A stretch of DNA of 64,000 nucleotides from Planctomycetota bacterium (GTDB taxonomy: Bacteria; Planctomycetota; UBA1135; UBA2386). The stretch spans positions 3,747,501 to 3,811,500 of the forward strand of contig JADJWQ010000006.1 in the NCBI GenBank assembly GCA_016716265.1, given 5' to 3'. Positions 43,390 through 54,133 of the stretch are shown here, piece after piece. The notes under the pieces were generated by a model. It was not told the origin of the DNA. It worked only from the letters and a program-made list of their open reading frames with translations, and searched no databases. Every line of letters begins with the position of its first letter. The first letter of the stretch is position 1. A program made the position numbers and the translations under genes.

Positions 43390-44843
43390 GGGACCGGTCT
43401 CAGCTCGGCCGGCAGGATCGACAGGGGGACCGGCGCCGGCTCCAGGCGCTCGCGGCTGGTCTGCCCGAGGATCGCGACGACACGACCCTCGCGCAGCAGC
43501 GCTGCACCACGGCTGTCCGCCAGCGTCGGCACGACGTCGATCAGTCGCGCCGGGTGGTCCTCGCCCGGGCGGATCAGCTCCGCGGGCGCCGCGCCGTCGA
43601 AGGCGATGCGCGCCGGCGGCGTCACGATCACGTCCGCGGGTGCGTCGGGCACGACCAGCAGCGCGAGATCGAGCTCGTCGGGCGCGATCCACAGCCGCTC
43701 CGCGCGCAGCACACCGACTTCGGGCAGCGTCACGCGGATCGCCTCCGAGCCGATGTCCGGGTCGCCGAACATGTCCTCGAAGATGTAGTTGCCGTCGCAC
43801 GCCGAACGTGCCGTCAGCACGACGCGGCGGCCGTCAGGAAGGTGGTACAGCAGACCCTGGCTCTCGCGCCTGACCCGGTCATTGGCATTGAACCAGTCCA
43901 CCTCCTCGGCTTCGTAGGCGATCTCGACGACCCGGATGTCGGTCGCCCACTCGGCGGCGTCGCGCAGCGCATTGGAGCGCGCCACGGTGTCCGACGGCAG
44001 ATCCTCTTCCAGGTCGGGCCGCTCCACCTCGGCGAGCACGACGTAGCCGTCCTCGACCGGCAGCCCTTCCCCGAGCGGAGTCGAGTAGGCGACGTAGGGG
44101 CTGAGCAGCGCACCCAGATCCTCGACCGAGAATCCGCCCACCAGCGCACCCGACAGCTTCGGACGCGCCTGCCAGAACCGGCTGCGATCGGTGACGGTCT
44201 TGCGGTAGCGGCGGTGGATCCGGAGCTCGACGCGAACGTGTGAGCCATCCTCGGCGAGCTCGAGACGCCGCACGTCGCCGACGACGATGCCGCGGAAACG
44301 GACCTCTGAGCCTGGCACGAGCCCATGGCTGCGCGCCACCAGCACGGTCATCCCGAGATCGCCTGCCTGTAGCGGGGCGGCGTCGCGGGCGCCGTCGTCA
44401 CTCCACGGCGCCTCGGCCCCCACCACGAGGCGGTCGGCACCGAGTGGCGGACCGGCGTCCTCCGGCGAAGCGAATGCGATGTAGGCATCGCGGACCAGCG
44501 TCTCGAGGCCCGTGACTCCCGCCGGGAAACTGCCCAGCCGCGGTACGACGATCCAGAAGCGGCTGCGCTGCCGTGCGTCCCGCGCGTGTTCGCTGGCGAT
44601 CGACAACATCGCGACCGCCTTGCGGCCATCGGCGCTCAGCGCGACCTCGCGGACCGCGCCGACCACGACACCGCGGTAGCGGACCTCCGCACCCGGCCGC
44701 AATCCTCGCGCATCGCGGAACTCCACGCGCACGCGGAGGTCCTCCGCATTGCCCCTCGCCGTCACCCATCCGTACAGGAACACCGCGGCGACGATCGTGG
44801 CCACGAGCGTGACGGACCCGACCAGATACCGGATCCGCTCCAT
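43386..44843 (-). CDS. MCE-domain lipid transport protein with C-terminal trypsin-like pseudo-protease domain
   Basis: The 485-aa protein has an N-terminal anchor (VGSVTLVATIVAAVFLYGWV) and two MCE domains: RVEFRDARGLRPGAEVRYRG at about 37-105, and LVARSHGLVPGSEVRFRGIV at about 165-240, the tandem arrangement of PqiB/YebT-like proteins. Residues about 330-485 follow the trypsin/DegP order: GLLYHLPDGRRVVLTARSAC, IAPDELDLALLVVPDAPADV, ADSRGAALLREGRVVAILGQ. The catalytic His is missing, and Ser is replaced in the GNSGGP box (SRGAA), so it is likely not a protease. It sits between gyrB (abutting) and the MlaFE fusion. Confidence 0.85.
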   Translation of the reverse strand: MERIRYLVGSVTLVATIVAAVFLYGWVTARGNAEDLRVRVEFRDARGLRPGAEVRYRGVVVGAVREVALSADGRKAVAMLSIASEHARDARQRSRFWIVVPRLGSFPAGVTGLETLVRDAYIAFASPEDAGPPLGADRLVVGAEAPWSDDGARDAAPLQAGDLGMTVLVARSHGLVPGSEVRFRGIVVGDVRRLELAEDGSHVRVELRIHRRYRKTVTDRSRFWQARPKLSGALVGGFSVEDLGALLSPYVAYSTPLGEGLPVEDGYVVLAEVERPDLEEDLPSDTVARSNALRDAAEWATDIRVVEIAYEAEEVDWFNANDRVRRESQGLLYHLPDGRRVVLTARSACDGNYIFEDMFGDPDIGSEAIRVTLPEVGVLRAERLWIAPDELDLALLVVPDAPADVIVTPPARIAFDGAAPAELIRPGEDHPARLIDVVPTLADSRGAALLREGRVVAILGQTSRERLEPAPVPLSILPAELRPVP

Positions 44844-47283
<2,440 letters not shown>

Positions 47284-47291
<8 letters not shown>

Positions 47292-47586
47292 GGCCGGTTC
47301 CTTCCATGCGGAAGACGATCTCTGCGATCTGTTCGGGTGCGAGCTGTCGGTTGCAGGCCTCGCGGATCTCCTCGGCGCGGAATCCGCGGAGCTCGGCGAG
47401 CAGCGGGGCCGAGTCCACCTGCACGAACAGGCGGCCCCTGCGGAATCCGAGCACCTGCAGATGTGCGGCGAGCTCCTCGCCGACGGCTGTCTGCAGGGCT
47501 TCGACGAAGCGACGACGTTCGGACTTTGCCCCGACGTCGCGCAGGATCGAGCGGAGCAGGTCGCCCGCGTGCTTGGGTGTCGTCAC
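47284..47586 (-). CDS. DUF721/DciA-like protein
   Basis: The 100-aa protein begins at a GTG overlapping the dnaN stop (GTGA). The DUF721 pattern is present: LLRSILRDVGAKSERRRFVE, LQTAVGEELAAHLQVLGFRR, RGRLFVQVDSAPLLAELRGF, then a helix EEIREACNRQLAPEQIAEIV. DciA loads the replicative helicase in bacteria lacking DnaC/DnaI, and the position between dnaN and gyrB is common for this family. Confidence 0.85.
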
Positions 47587-48683
47587 GACCCGCTGATCGG
47601 CATCAAGACGTAGGTGTAGGTCTCGCCGAGCGCGAAGCGCGCCGGGGTGGAGTCGTCCGTCATGTCGATGCGGATGATCTCGCGATCGCTGACCTTGAGT
47701 GCGTCCAACAGGTAGTCGGGATTGAACGAGATCGCGCTGCTCGGTCCCTCGATCGTCGCATCGATCGTGTGCTTCGCGCGCCCGACCCCCGAGCTCTCGG
47801 CCGACAGCAGGAGCGCCGCGTCGCGGAACTCGAAGCGCACCATGCGCACGTCGCCGCTGCTGAGCACAGCGACGCGGCGCACGCCGCGCTCGAGCTGCAG
47901 CCGGTCGACCTCGATCGACGTCTCCGCGACCTTGGGGATCACCTGCTCGTAGGCCGGGAAGCGGTTGTCGAGCAGCTGACTGATGACGGTCGTCGTGCCG
48001 AGCTGGAAGGCAATCCGGTTGTCGCCGAGCTGCACGCGCAGGACGGCGTCCTGCTCGCCGTCGATGGCGCGACCGAGCGCCTGCAACGCACGCAGGGGCA
48101 CGACGGCGCGCGCCGGCTCGTCCGGGCCCTCGATCTCCTGATGGCACAGCGCGAGCCGGCGGCCGTCGGTACCGACGAGCCGCAGGTTGCCGCTGTCGTA
48201 GTCGAGCAGCAGTCCGTTGATCGCGTAGCGCGTCTCCTCGCGCGCGACGGCGAACGACGTGCGCCGGAACATCTCCAGGAAGGCGCCGGACGTGACCTGG
48301 AGTTCGACGGTGCCGTCGAACTGCGGCTCGGCGGGGAACTCCGCGGGGTCGTCGCCGACGAGCTGGTAGGAGCCGGATCCGCACTCGATCGTCGTGCGGT
48401 GATCGTCGCTGCCGGCGAGCGAGACGGTCGGCTCGCTCAGCTCCCGCAGCAGCTGGCCGGTCTCGCGCGCAGGCAGGAGCACGGCACCCGGCTCGAGCAC
48501 CTGCACCGAGGCCATCACGGAGCGGGCCGACAGCTCGTAGTCCGTCGCGAAGAACACGACCTGATCGCCCTCCGCTCGCAGCAGCACGTTCTGCACGATC
48601 GGGTTCGGGGTCTTGACCGGCGGGATGCCGCCGACCACCGAGAACGCGTCCTGCAGTTGCTGGCGGTCGCAGAGGATCTTCAT
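47583..48683 (-). CDS. dnaN: DNA polymerase III beta subunit (sliding clamp)
   Basis: The 366-aa clamp shows three repeats of the fold: LQDAFSVVGGIPPVKTPNPI, ADYELSAR-type strand FFATDYELSARSVMASVQVL, LLLDYDSGNLRLVGTDGRRL and the C-terminal DYLLDALKVSD / YTYVLMPIS. I chose ATG 48683 (MKILCDRQQ); GGAGG lies 8 bp upstream, and a GTG directly before it is also possible. It heads the chain dnaN-dciA-gyrB-MCE-MlaFE. dnaA is not upstream in this window. Confidence 0.97.
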   Translation of the reverse strand: MKILCDRQQLQDAFSVVGGIPPVKTPNPIVQNVLLRAEGDQVVFFATDYELSARSVMASVQVLEPGAVLLPARETGQLLRELSEPTVSLAGSDDHRTTIECGSGSYQLVGDDPAEFPAEPQFDGTVELQVTSGAFLEMFRRTSFAVAREETRYAINGLLLDYDSGNLRLVGTDGRRLALCHQEIEGPDEPARAVVPLRALQALGRAIDGEQDAVLRVQLGDNRIAFQLGTTTVISQLLDNRFPAYEQVIPKVAETSIEVDRLQLERGVRRVAVLSSGDVRMVRFEFRDAALLLSAESSGVGRAKHTIDATIEGPSSAISFNPDYLLDALKVSDREIIRIDMTDDSTPARFALGETYTYVLMPISGS

Positions 48684-49224
48684 CACGGGGGCCTCCAGCC
48701 CGTCAATCTACGCGACCCGCCCGCTCAAGGGAACGATGAGCGCGAGGGGCAGGACGGGCCGAGCGCCCGCTCGGAACGGTGGGGCCACGGAGGGTCCGCG
48801 GAGCGGCCCTGCAGGCTCTGGATATCAGAGGTGTTCTTTCTCTCGATCTCTCCTCATCAGCCCGTCGAGAGTGTGGAGAAACGGTTCCAACGAGCGGAGG
48901 TTTCGGCTCGGCAAGCGCAGCTCACCGGGGTGGATCGAGGTCGACGGACGTGTAGAGATCACCGCAACCATCCAGACCGGGTCGACCCGGTCTGGAGAGG
49001 GTGTCGACGTTTCGCCGTCAGTGGTCGATGGCCGTGCGAGGCTCTGGGCGTAGTTTGGAACGAGGCCACACGGGCGTCGCACGGTCGGCTTGCCGCGCCC
49101 GAACGCCACCGGTCGCGGCGATCGCGCCACCGGGCTGCGAGGCGCGTCAAAGGTCAAGGAACCTGGGAAGGACTGTGGAGAGCGGGCGAAGCGGAGGTGG
49201 GCTGCAGTCGAGGGGGCGGGGCGC
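48684..49224. other. Intergenic region upstream of dnaN with a 26-bp perfect palindrome
   Basis: No gene is supported in about 540 bp. A perfect 26-bp palindrome lies at 48971-48996 (left arm TCCAGACCGGGTC, then its reverse complement). Two DnaA-box-like sites with mismatches are present: TGTGGAGAA at 48872-48880 and TGTGGAGAG at about 49174-49182. GGAACC on the minus strand (48887-48882) precedes CGAC at 15 bp, a possible ECF-type promoter for dnaN. None is decisive. Confidence 0.5.
48971..48996. repeat. Perfect 26-bp palindrome
   Basis: The sequence reads identically on both strands across 13+13 bp with no loop. It contains CCGGGTCGACCCGG in the centre. It is not followed by a T-run, so an operator or recombination site is as likely as a terminator. 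Confidence 0.9.
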
Positions 49225-49656
49225 TCAGAGCTGACCGAGCTCGCGCGCGAGCGCGTCGATGTCGACGCCCTCCAGCAGCCGGCGATCGATCGGCGGCATC
49301 GACTTGAACTTGCGGTACTCCTCGATCGTGCTCAGCTCGACGTAGTCGCGGTAGCCCATGCGGCTGGCGGCGGTCGAGCTCGCGCTCTGCGCGGGCGAGC
49401 CGGCTGCGAGCGAGCGATGGAGGGTCCGCTTCGCTCGTTGGCAGATCGCGAGGGTGTTCTCGAGGTTGACACGAACGCGCGTCAGGCGCTCCCGGTCGGC
49501 CTGCGGCGACTGCAAGCTGCGCGAGATCTTGGTGATCGCGACCTCGAGGACGGCGATCAGGCAGTTGAGCTTCGTCAACAGTCGCGTCCGGTGTTCGCGG
49601 GCGTCGAGATCGGCGTGGTCGGGGGAGGGGTTGCCGTCGTGGTTCCTGGGTTCCAT
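49225..49656 (-). CDS. Small helical protein of unknown function
   Basis: The 143-aa protein starts at an ATG with GGAG about 8 bp upstream. Residues about 20-75 look like a helical hairpin or coiled coil (TRLLTKLNCLIAVLEVAITK, ADRERLTRVRVNLENTLAIC). The C-terminus reads SRMGYRDYVELSTIEEYRKF, KSMPPIDRRLLEGVDIDALA, which looks like a conserved short tail. I do not recognise a family. It lies upstream of dnaN in the same direction, separated by 541 bp. Confidence 0.65.
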   Translation of the reverse strand: MEPRNHDGNPSPDHADLDAREHRTRLLTKLNCLIAVLEVAITKISRSLQSPQADRERLTRVRVNLENTLAICQRAKRTLHRSLAAGSPAQSASSTAASRMGYRDYVELSTIEEYRKFKSMPPIDRRLLEGVDIDALARELGQL

Positions 49657-49909
49657 CGCGTCGCTCCGTGGGCTCGGACTGCCGAGTCCGGCAGTGGTGG
49701 AGCACCGCGGGTGCCAGTTGCCGGAAACGACACGAGAGTCGTGGGAGTGCCCGCGACATCGACGTCTCGTGCACCGGGTCGGGACGGCGGTTTCGACCCG
49801 CGACAGCTCGCGTCCATCGCACGCGACACCCGACGTCGATCCCACGCGACGTGTGTCGGATTCTCGCGACGCTACCCGCTACCCACGGCGCTACAGTTCC
49901 GGCGTGTCC

Positions 49910-50806
49910 ATGGACAGGCGAGAGACGGCACGCCGCGCGGCAGCGTTCTGGAATCGCGAGCACGCCGCTGGTGCGACCACCCACGACAACTTCCTGTCGC
50001 ATCCGCTGGTGCAGTTCTACATCTCGATGCGGGCGTTCGGGCAGCCGGTCGGCCACATGGATGTCGTGATCGCCGAGCTGCGCAGCCGGACGCGGCCCGG
50101 GGACGCGGTCGTGTCCATCGGCAGCGGGCCCGCGCACAAGGAACGCGCTCTCGCGCGGGCGCTGCCGGACCGCTCTTTCGTGGGCATCGATATCGCAGCC
50201 GACATCGTCGCGACCGTGACGGCGGACGCCCGTGCCGAAGGGCTGACGAACCTCGAGCTCCGCGTGGGCGACTTCAATGCGCTCGAGCTGGAGACCGGTC
50301 GATACCGCGCGGTGCTCGGCCTCGGAGCGCTGCATCACGTCGAGAACCTCGAGGGATTCTGGGCGGCCAGCCGCGCCGGGCTCGCGCCGGACGGCGTGAT
50401 CCTCGCTCAGGAATACGTGGGGCCCGACCGCTTCCAATGGACGCCGGCGCAGGTGGAGCACGGCGACCGGGTCCTCCGCGACGTGATCCCAGCCGAGCAC
50501 AAGATCCACCACGATCACGTCGTCGCACCGAGCGTCGAAGCGATGCTGGAGATCGACCCGTCGGAGGCAGTGCGATCGAGCGAGCTCGTGTCGACGTGTC
50601 GGGCGGCTGGTTTCGAACTCGTCGGCTACGCCGGCGCCGGCTGCTCGCTGCTGCAGCCCGTGTTGATCGGACAGATCGAGACATTCGATCCGCTCGACTG
50701 GTCACACGGCCAGATCCTCGCCCGTCTGTTCGCCGAGGAACAGCGTCTGTTGGCCGACGGCACGCTCACCGACGACTTCGCGATGTTCGTGGCCCGACCG
50801 CGCTGA
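49910..50806 (+). CDS. SAM-dependent methyltransferase
   Basis: The 298-aa class I methyltransferase has VVSIGSGPAHKERALARALP (motif I), SFVGIDIAADIVATVTADAR (acidic loop), YRAVLGLGALHHVENLEGFW (motif II, with the LHH seen in Methyltransf_11/25 types) and LAPDGVILAQEYVGPDRFQW (motif III). The C-terminal 90 residues carry CRAAGFELVGYAGAGCSLLQ. The substrate is unknown. ATG 49910 has a GTG two codons upstream (49904) that could also serve. The 253-bp gap before it holds nothing else recognisable. Confidence 0.87.
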   Translation: MDRRETARRAAAFWNREHAAGATTHDNFLSHPLVQFYISMRAFGQPVGHMDVVIAELRSRTRPGDAVVSIGSGPAHKERALARALPDRSFVGIDIAADIVATVTADARAEGLTNLELRVGDFNALELETGRYRAVLGLGALHHVENLEGFWAASRAGLAPDGVILAQEYVGPDRFQWTPAQVEHGDRVLRDVIPAEHKIHHDHVVAPSVEAMLEIDPSEAVRSSELVSTCRAAGFELVGYAGAGCSLLQPVLIGQIETFDPLDWSHGQILARLFAEEQRLLADGTLTDDFAMFVARPR

Positions 50807-50831
50807 CGCACAGCAAAGGACCACCGCGCCA

Positions 50832-50902
50832 GCGATCACGCTGCGAGGCGATCACTGCAGCCACCATCACTGCAGCTAGGCATCACTGCAGCCAGGCATC
50901 AC
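50832..50902. repeat. Tandem 15-16 bp repeat, about 5 units (convergent intergenic)
   Basis: ATCAC recurs at 50835, 50851, 50866, 50882 and 50898, with TGCAG in the three central units, giving a period of 15-16 bp. The array fills the gap between the methyltransferase and the RseB-like gene and runs into the latter's stop codon. It could also form convergent termination structures. Confidence 0.75.
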
Positions 50903-51996
50903 CGCGGCGCGACGGCGCGGCTCAGCAGTTCGTAGGCGATCGAACCGACCCACACCTGGCCGCCGCGTCCGATCACCATGTGGCGCACCTGGTCGACGTG
51001 GAACATGAACTGGGCGGTGTTCATGTCGCGATAGGCGTAGAGTGCGTAGGTGTCGTAGGGGCCGGCAGCAGGCTGAGGTAGCGCAGGCGCAGGCGCATTG
51101 ACCGTCGCGACCACGAAGATCTCGTCGATCCCGTCGGTCCAGGACGCGACGACGCTGGGCTCGTTGCGCAGATCGTCCTGCACGATCCGCACCGACCGGA
51201 ACGCGAAGCCAGGTGGCAGGTCGCGAGGCTCGGGGAACTGGAAGTGCGCGTTCGGATAGCGATTCTCGGCGTCCCGGAGCGTCGGGTAGGACGTCGAGGC
51301 CAGCGACTCCTGCCACCAGTTCGCCGAGAACTCCGACGAGTTGCCGTCGTATTCGGAGTAGCTCGTCACGACGAGTTCGGACACGAGACGGCCGGTCGCG
51401 TCGTACTCGCCGCGGTAGAGCGGATAGCCGGTCGCGTCGTCGACCTCGAGGATCCACGGGTGGATGCCGAACTGGCGGGGGATGACCGCGACCTTGCGCA
51501 CCGCACGGCCGAGCCGGACGGTGTTCTCGAGCGCGATCAGCCAGTAGTTGCTCGCCGCACGGATCGGATCGTGGATCCGTAGACTGCCGTGCAGGAACAG
51601 GTAGCCGACGTGCTCCTGGTAGAGGCGCTGCTTGGTGGTGAGTTGCGTCGGCGTCAGCAAACTCGCACCGCTGAAGCCGATGAACTGCAGCTCGAACCGA
51701 GGTTCGCCCTGCACGTCGGGAGCCGTCCGCAACTGCTCGCGCGCGGTCAACCACCGCATCGTGCCGTCCGGCGATCGATCGAGGACGCGCCGCTCCTGCT
51801 CGAGCAGACGGAAGCCACTGGACTGTGCGCGGGCGATCTCCTGGAACGACACCGGCCCCGGTCCGGATTGGGCGACGACCGGAATGCTCGCACAGCAAGC
51901 GAGCATGAGGGCAACCCTGGCGGCGAGCGGACGGCGGCTACCGCGCGAGGACCGAGGCGGAAGCCCGAGCGACCTGCCGGATTCGATCGGCTTCAT
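50899..51996 (-). CDS. MucB/RseB-like sigma-E regulatory protein
   Basis: The 365-aa exported protein has a signal peptide region (PLAARVALMLACCASIPVVA). The main domain resembles RseB: GFRLLEQERRVLDRSPDGTM, VRKVAVIPRQFGIHPWILEV, DDATGYPLYRGEYDATGRLV, SELVVTSYSEYDG, and a C-terminal PPGFAFRSVRIVQDDLRNEP followed by the SWTDGIDEIFVVAT strand. RseB binds the anti-sigma factor and senses envelope stress or mislocalised lipids. The ATG overlaps the anti-sigma stop by four bases, which supports this assignment. It is the third gene of a sigma/anti-sigma/RseB operon. Confidence 0.82.
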   Translation of the reverse strand: MKPIESGRSLGLPPRSSRGSRRPLAARVALMLACCASIPVVAQSGPGPVSFQEIARAQSSGFRLLEQERRVLDRSPDGTMRWLTAREQLRTAPDVQGEPRFELQFIGFSGASLLTPTQLTTKQRLYQEHVGYLFLHGSLRIHDPIRAASNYWLIALENTVRLGRAVRKVAVIPRQFGIHPWILEVDDATGYPLYRGEYDATGRLVSELVVTSYSEYDGNSSEFSANWWQESLASTSYPTLRDAENRYPNAHFQFPEPRDLPPGFAFRSVRIVQDDLRNEPSVVASWTDGIDEIFVVATVNAPAPALPQPAAGPYDTYALYAYRDMNTAQFMFHVDQVRHMVIGRGGQVWVGSIAYELLSRAVAPR

Positions 51997-53072
51997 CGCG
52001 AGCGCTCCTCTTGGCCACCGCCTTCGCGGCCACCACCGTCGTGAACTCCGCCTTCGTGAACACTGCCTTCGTGAACACTGCCTTCGTGAACACTGCCTTC
52101 GTGAACACTGCGCAGAGCAGCGACCGGGCTGAAACGAGCGTCGAAGGGACGGCTCGACTCGATGATCTCGATGTGGTAGCGGGCTCGATCGGGGTGGCGC
52201 GGGGACGGATCCATCCGCTCCGGCCAGATCGCGAGCAGCAGGAAGATCAGCGCTGCAGCGAGGGCGATGCGCGAAGCGAGGCGGATCCGCTGGGCGGTCC
52301 GCAGCGATCGGCGGTGTGCGCTCAGATCCGAGCGGATGCGAGCCCACAGCCAGCCCGGCGCGGACATGCGCTCACGGAGTCGAGTCGCCGTGCGCCTGGG
52401 CGAGCGCGCCACGTCGTGAACTCGCTTCGGCGAGCCGGTCTGCGCCGACGGCGAGCCTGAACCGACCGCGACCGCGTCGGACCGGTGCTCGACACCGGCC
52501 GCGCTCGCCGCCGTCCCGGCCGATCCGTCGCTCACGTCGCGGGCGATCCGGGGCGTCAACGATGCGGCGACGTCCGCCGTGAAGTCCTCGGCTGCGACGT
52601 CCTCCGGGATCGAGAATGCATGCCGCAGCTCCTCGGCGATCGTACCGGCACCGGAGTGAGCGTCCTCGAGTGCGGCTTCCCGCTCGGCGACCAGCCGCTC
52701 GAAGATCTGCTGGAAGCGTCGCTCCGCGTCGAAGCGCGCCGACTCGGGCACCGCGGAGTCGCTCAGCTCGGCGGACCAGGACGCCGCGCGCTCGAGATCC
52801 TCGAGTGCGGCATCACGGATCCGGTCCAGGCACGCGCGCTCGCCAGCCGGCGTCCGCCATTCCGCGGGCATGCGCCGCGAAGAGTCATCCGCGTCCAGCG
52901 CGTCGCGCAGCGCGGCGAGACCTGCGAAGGCGTTCGGCCACGGATGGCCGGCCGGCTGCGGCTCGCCCGCAGCGGACGGGTCGCGCGCTTCCCGGGCGGA
53001 TCCGAAGAACGCCCGGTCGAACGACTCGAGTGCGCGCACTGCAGCATCGCTCACGGGTCGATCCGCGCTCAT
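51993..53072 (-). CDS. Anti-sigma-type membrane protein with C-terminal SVHEG repeats
   Basis: The 359-aa protein has a long cytoplasmic N-terminal part (SDAAVRALESFDRAFFGSAR, RIRDAALEDLERAASWSAEL), one transmembrane helix (SRIALAAALIFLLLAIWPER, residues about 271-290), and a periplasmic tail. The tail ends in four or five copies of SVHEG encoded by perfect 15-bp repeats. A zinc HxxxCxxC motif is not seen. Position between the ECF sigma and the RseB-like gene, with four-base overlaps on both sides, makes it the likely cognate anti-sigma factor. The repeat tail could be a length-variable spacer. Confidence 0.8.
   Translation of the reverse strand: MSADRPVSDAAVRALESFDRAFFGSAREARDPSAAGEPQPAGHPWPNAFAGLAALRDALDADDSSRRMPAEWRTPAGERACLDRIRDAALEDLERAASWSAELSDSAVPESARFDAERRFQQIFERLVAEREAALEDAHSGAGTIAEELRHAFSIPEDVAAEDFTADVAASLTPRIARDVSDGSAGTAASAAGVEHRSDAVAVGSGSPSAQTGSPKRVHDVARSPRRTATRLRERMSAPGWLWARIRSDLSAHRRSLRTAQRIRLASRIALAAALIFLLLAIWPERMDPSPRHPDRARYHIEIIESSRPFDARFSPVAALRSVHEGSVHEGSVHEGSVHEGGVHDGGGREGGGQEERSR
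52041..52115. repeat. Tandem 15-bp repeat, 5 units (coding, SVHEG)
   Basis: Units GTGAACTCCGCCTTC, three copies of GTGAACACTGCCTTC, and GTGAACACTGCGCAG follow at exactly 15 bp. On the coding minus strand they give SVHEG pentapeptides at the C-terminus of the anti-sigma-type protein. Three units are identical, which points to recent slippage. Confidence 0.93.
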
Positions 53073-53875
53073 GCGACACCTCCCTTCCGGCGGACGGCAG
53101 CGGGGCGTCCCGGCTCCGTTCCCGACCGATCCTCCGCGTCGCGGGGCAGCTGGGCCGGGTGCTGGTCCCCTGCGCTCTGGTCCCCTGCGTTCTGGTCTCC
53201 AGCGTGCCGGTCCCCAGCGTCGTCCTGCGAACCCGTATCGCCGAACTCGGGGGCCTCGCCCGCGCGTCCAGCCGGGTAGCCGAATGCCTCGAGCGAGCCG
53301 GACAGGATCTGTTCGAGGGCCAGGTGGGCGCGAGCGAGCCGCGACTTGACCGTGCCCAATTGGACATCGAGTGTCTCGGCGAGCTGCTCGTAGCTCATCC
53401 CCTCCAGGTAGCGCAGCACCAGCACGGCGCGCAGCTTCGGGCTCAGGCGTGCGAGCGCGCGGTGGACGTGCTCGCCGAGCTCGCTGGAGCTCGCGGCCTC
53501 GAACGGGTCGCCGTCACTCGTCGTCGGCTCGAGGCGCGTCTGCAGGGAGGCGAGGCTCGTCGTCGGTCGGTGCGAGCGCGCTGCTTCTCGACGCTGCAGG
53601 TCGATGCTGCAGTTGACGACGATCCGGAACAGCCAGGTGCTGAAGCGCGAGTCGCTGCGGAACGAACCGAGCTTGAGGAACAGCACGCGGAAGGCGTCTT
53701 GGACGACGTCCATCGCGTCGACCGCGTTGCCCATCATCCGGTAGGCGATCGAGTAGACGCGGTCCCGGTAGCGGCGGTACAGCTCGGCGAATGCCTCGTC
53801 GAAGGCGTCGCTCTGGATGTCCCTGCAGGACTCCAGGAGGACCTCCTCGGGTGTCTTCGCGTCGAGCTGGAACAC
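53069..53875 (-). CDS. ECF (sigma-E-type) RNA polymerase sigma factor
   Basis: The 268-aa protein has sigma region 2 (FDEAFAELYRRYRDRVYSIA, VDAMDVVQDAFRVLFLKLGS, FSTWLFRIVVNCSIDLQRRE) and region 4 (LSPKLRAVLVLRYLEGMSYE, QLAETLDVQLGTVKSRLARA). A C-terminal extension of about 75 residues contains AGDQN-type pentapeptides encoded by 15-bp repeats. I chose the GTG at 53875, not the in-frame ATG at 53926: an ECF promoter (53924-53899) lies between them, and GGGGAAAG stands 10 bp before the GTG. It should direct an envelope-stress regulon and its own operon. Confidence 0.92.
   Translation of the reverse strand: MFQLDAKTPEEVLLESCRDIQSDAFDEAFAELYRRYRDRVYSIAYRMMGNAVDAMDVVQDAFRVLFLKLGSFRSDSRFSTWLFRIVVNCSIDLQRREAARSHRPTTSLASLQTRLEPTTSDGDPFEAASSSELGEHVHRALARLSPKLRAVLVLRYLEGMSYEQLAETLDVQLGTVKSRLARAHLALEQILSGSLEAFGYPAGRAGEAPEFGDTGSQDDAGDRHAGDQNAGDQSAGDQHPAQLPRDAEDRSGTEPGRPAAVRRKGGVA
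53162..53221. repeat. Tandem 15-bp repeat, 4 units (coding, AGDQN)
   Basis: Units CTGGTCCCCTGCGCT, CTGGTCCCCTGCGTT, CTGGTCTCCAGCGTG and CCGGTCCCCAGCGTC at 15-bp steps encode AGDQN/S/H pentapeptides near the C-terminus of the ECF sigma factor. Confidence 0.9.
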
Positions 53876-53898
53876 GGTTACGCCACTTTCCCCGATGG

Positions 53899-53924
53899 GA
53901 CGATTCAGCTGCGGGAAAGGTTCC
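53899..53924 (-). promoter_or_regulatory. Autoregulated ECF promoter (GGAACC-16-CGTC)
   Basis: On the minus strand GGAACC (53924-53919) is followed after 16 bp by CGTC (53902-53899). This is the classical architecture recognised by ECF sigma factors (-35 GGAAC, -10 CGTC). It lies directly upstream of the sigma/anti-sigma/RseB operon. A 5' leader of roughly 15-20 nt to the GTG start is predicted. Confidence 0.75.
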
Positions 53925-54133
53925 AACCGGGTTGCGCGCGGATGATGGATTTCGCGACAACGAAAGGAGCGATGCCAGCGGCACCGGGAGGCTCATTGCC
54001 CCGGCGCGACCGATGATCTGGCGACGATCTGCGACCGCTTCGGAGGGCGCGGAGCCGCGCGCGACCCGTTGGTGCCGAGTCGGCTGCGACGGGACCGGGG
54101 TCGGCGGGCCGCGTGTCGCGCCGCAGCCGGGGC

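Noticed and set aside
48684..49224. Replication origin next to dnaN
   Set aside because: Only two DnaA-like sites with mismatches, no AT-rich unwinding stretch and no dnaA are visible; origin status is not supported without GC-skew data.
53876..53926. Upstream ATG start of the ECF sigma factor
   Set aside because: A canonical ECF promoter lies between this ATG and the GTG at 53875.
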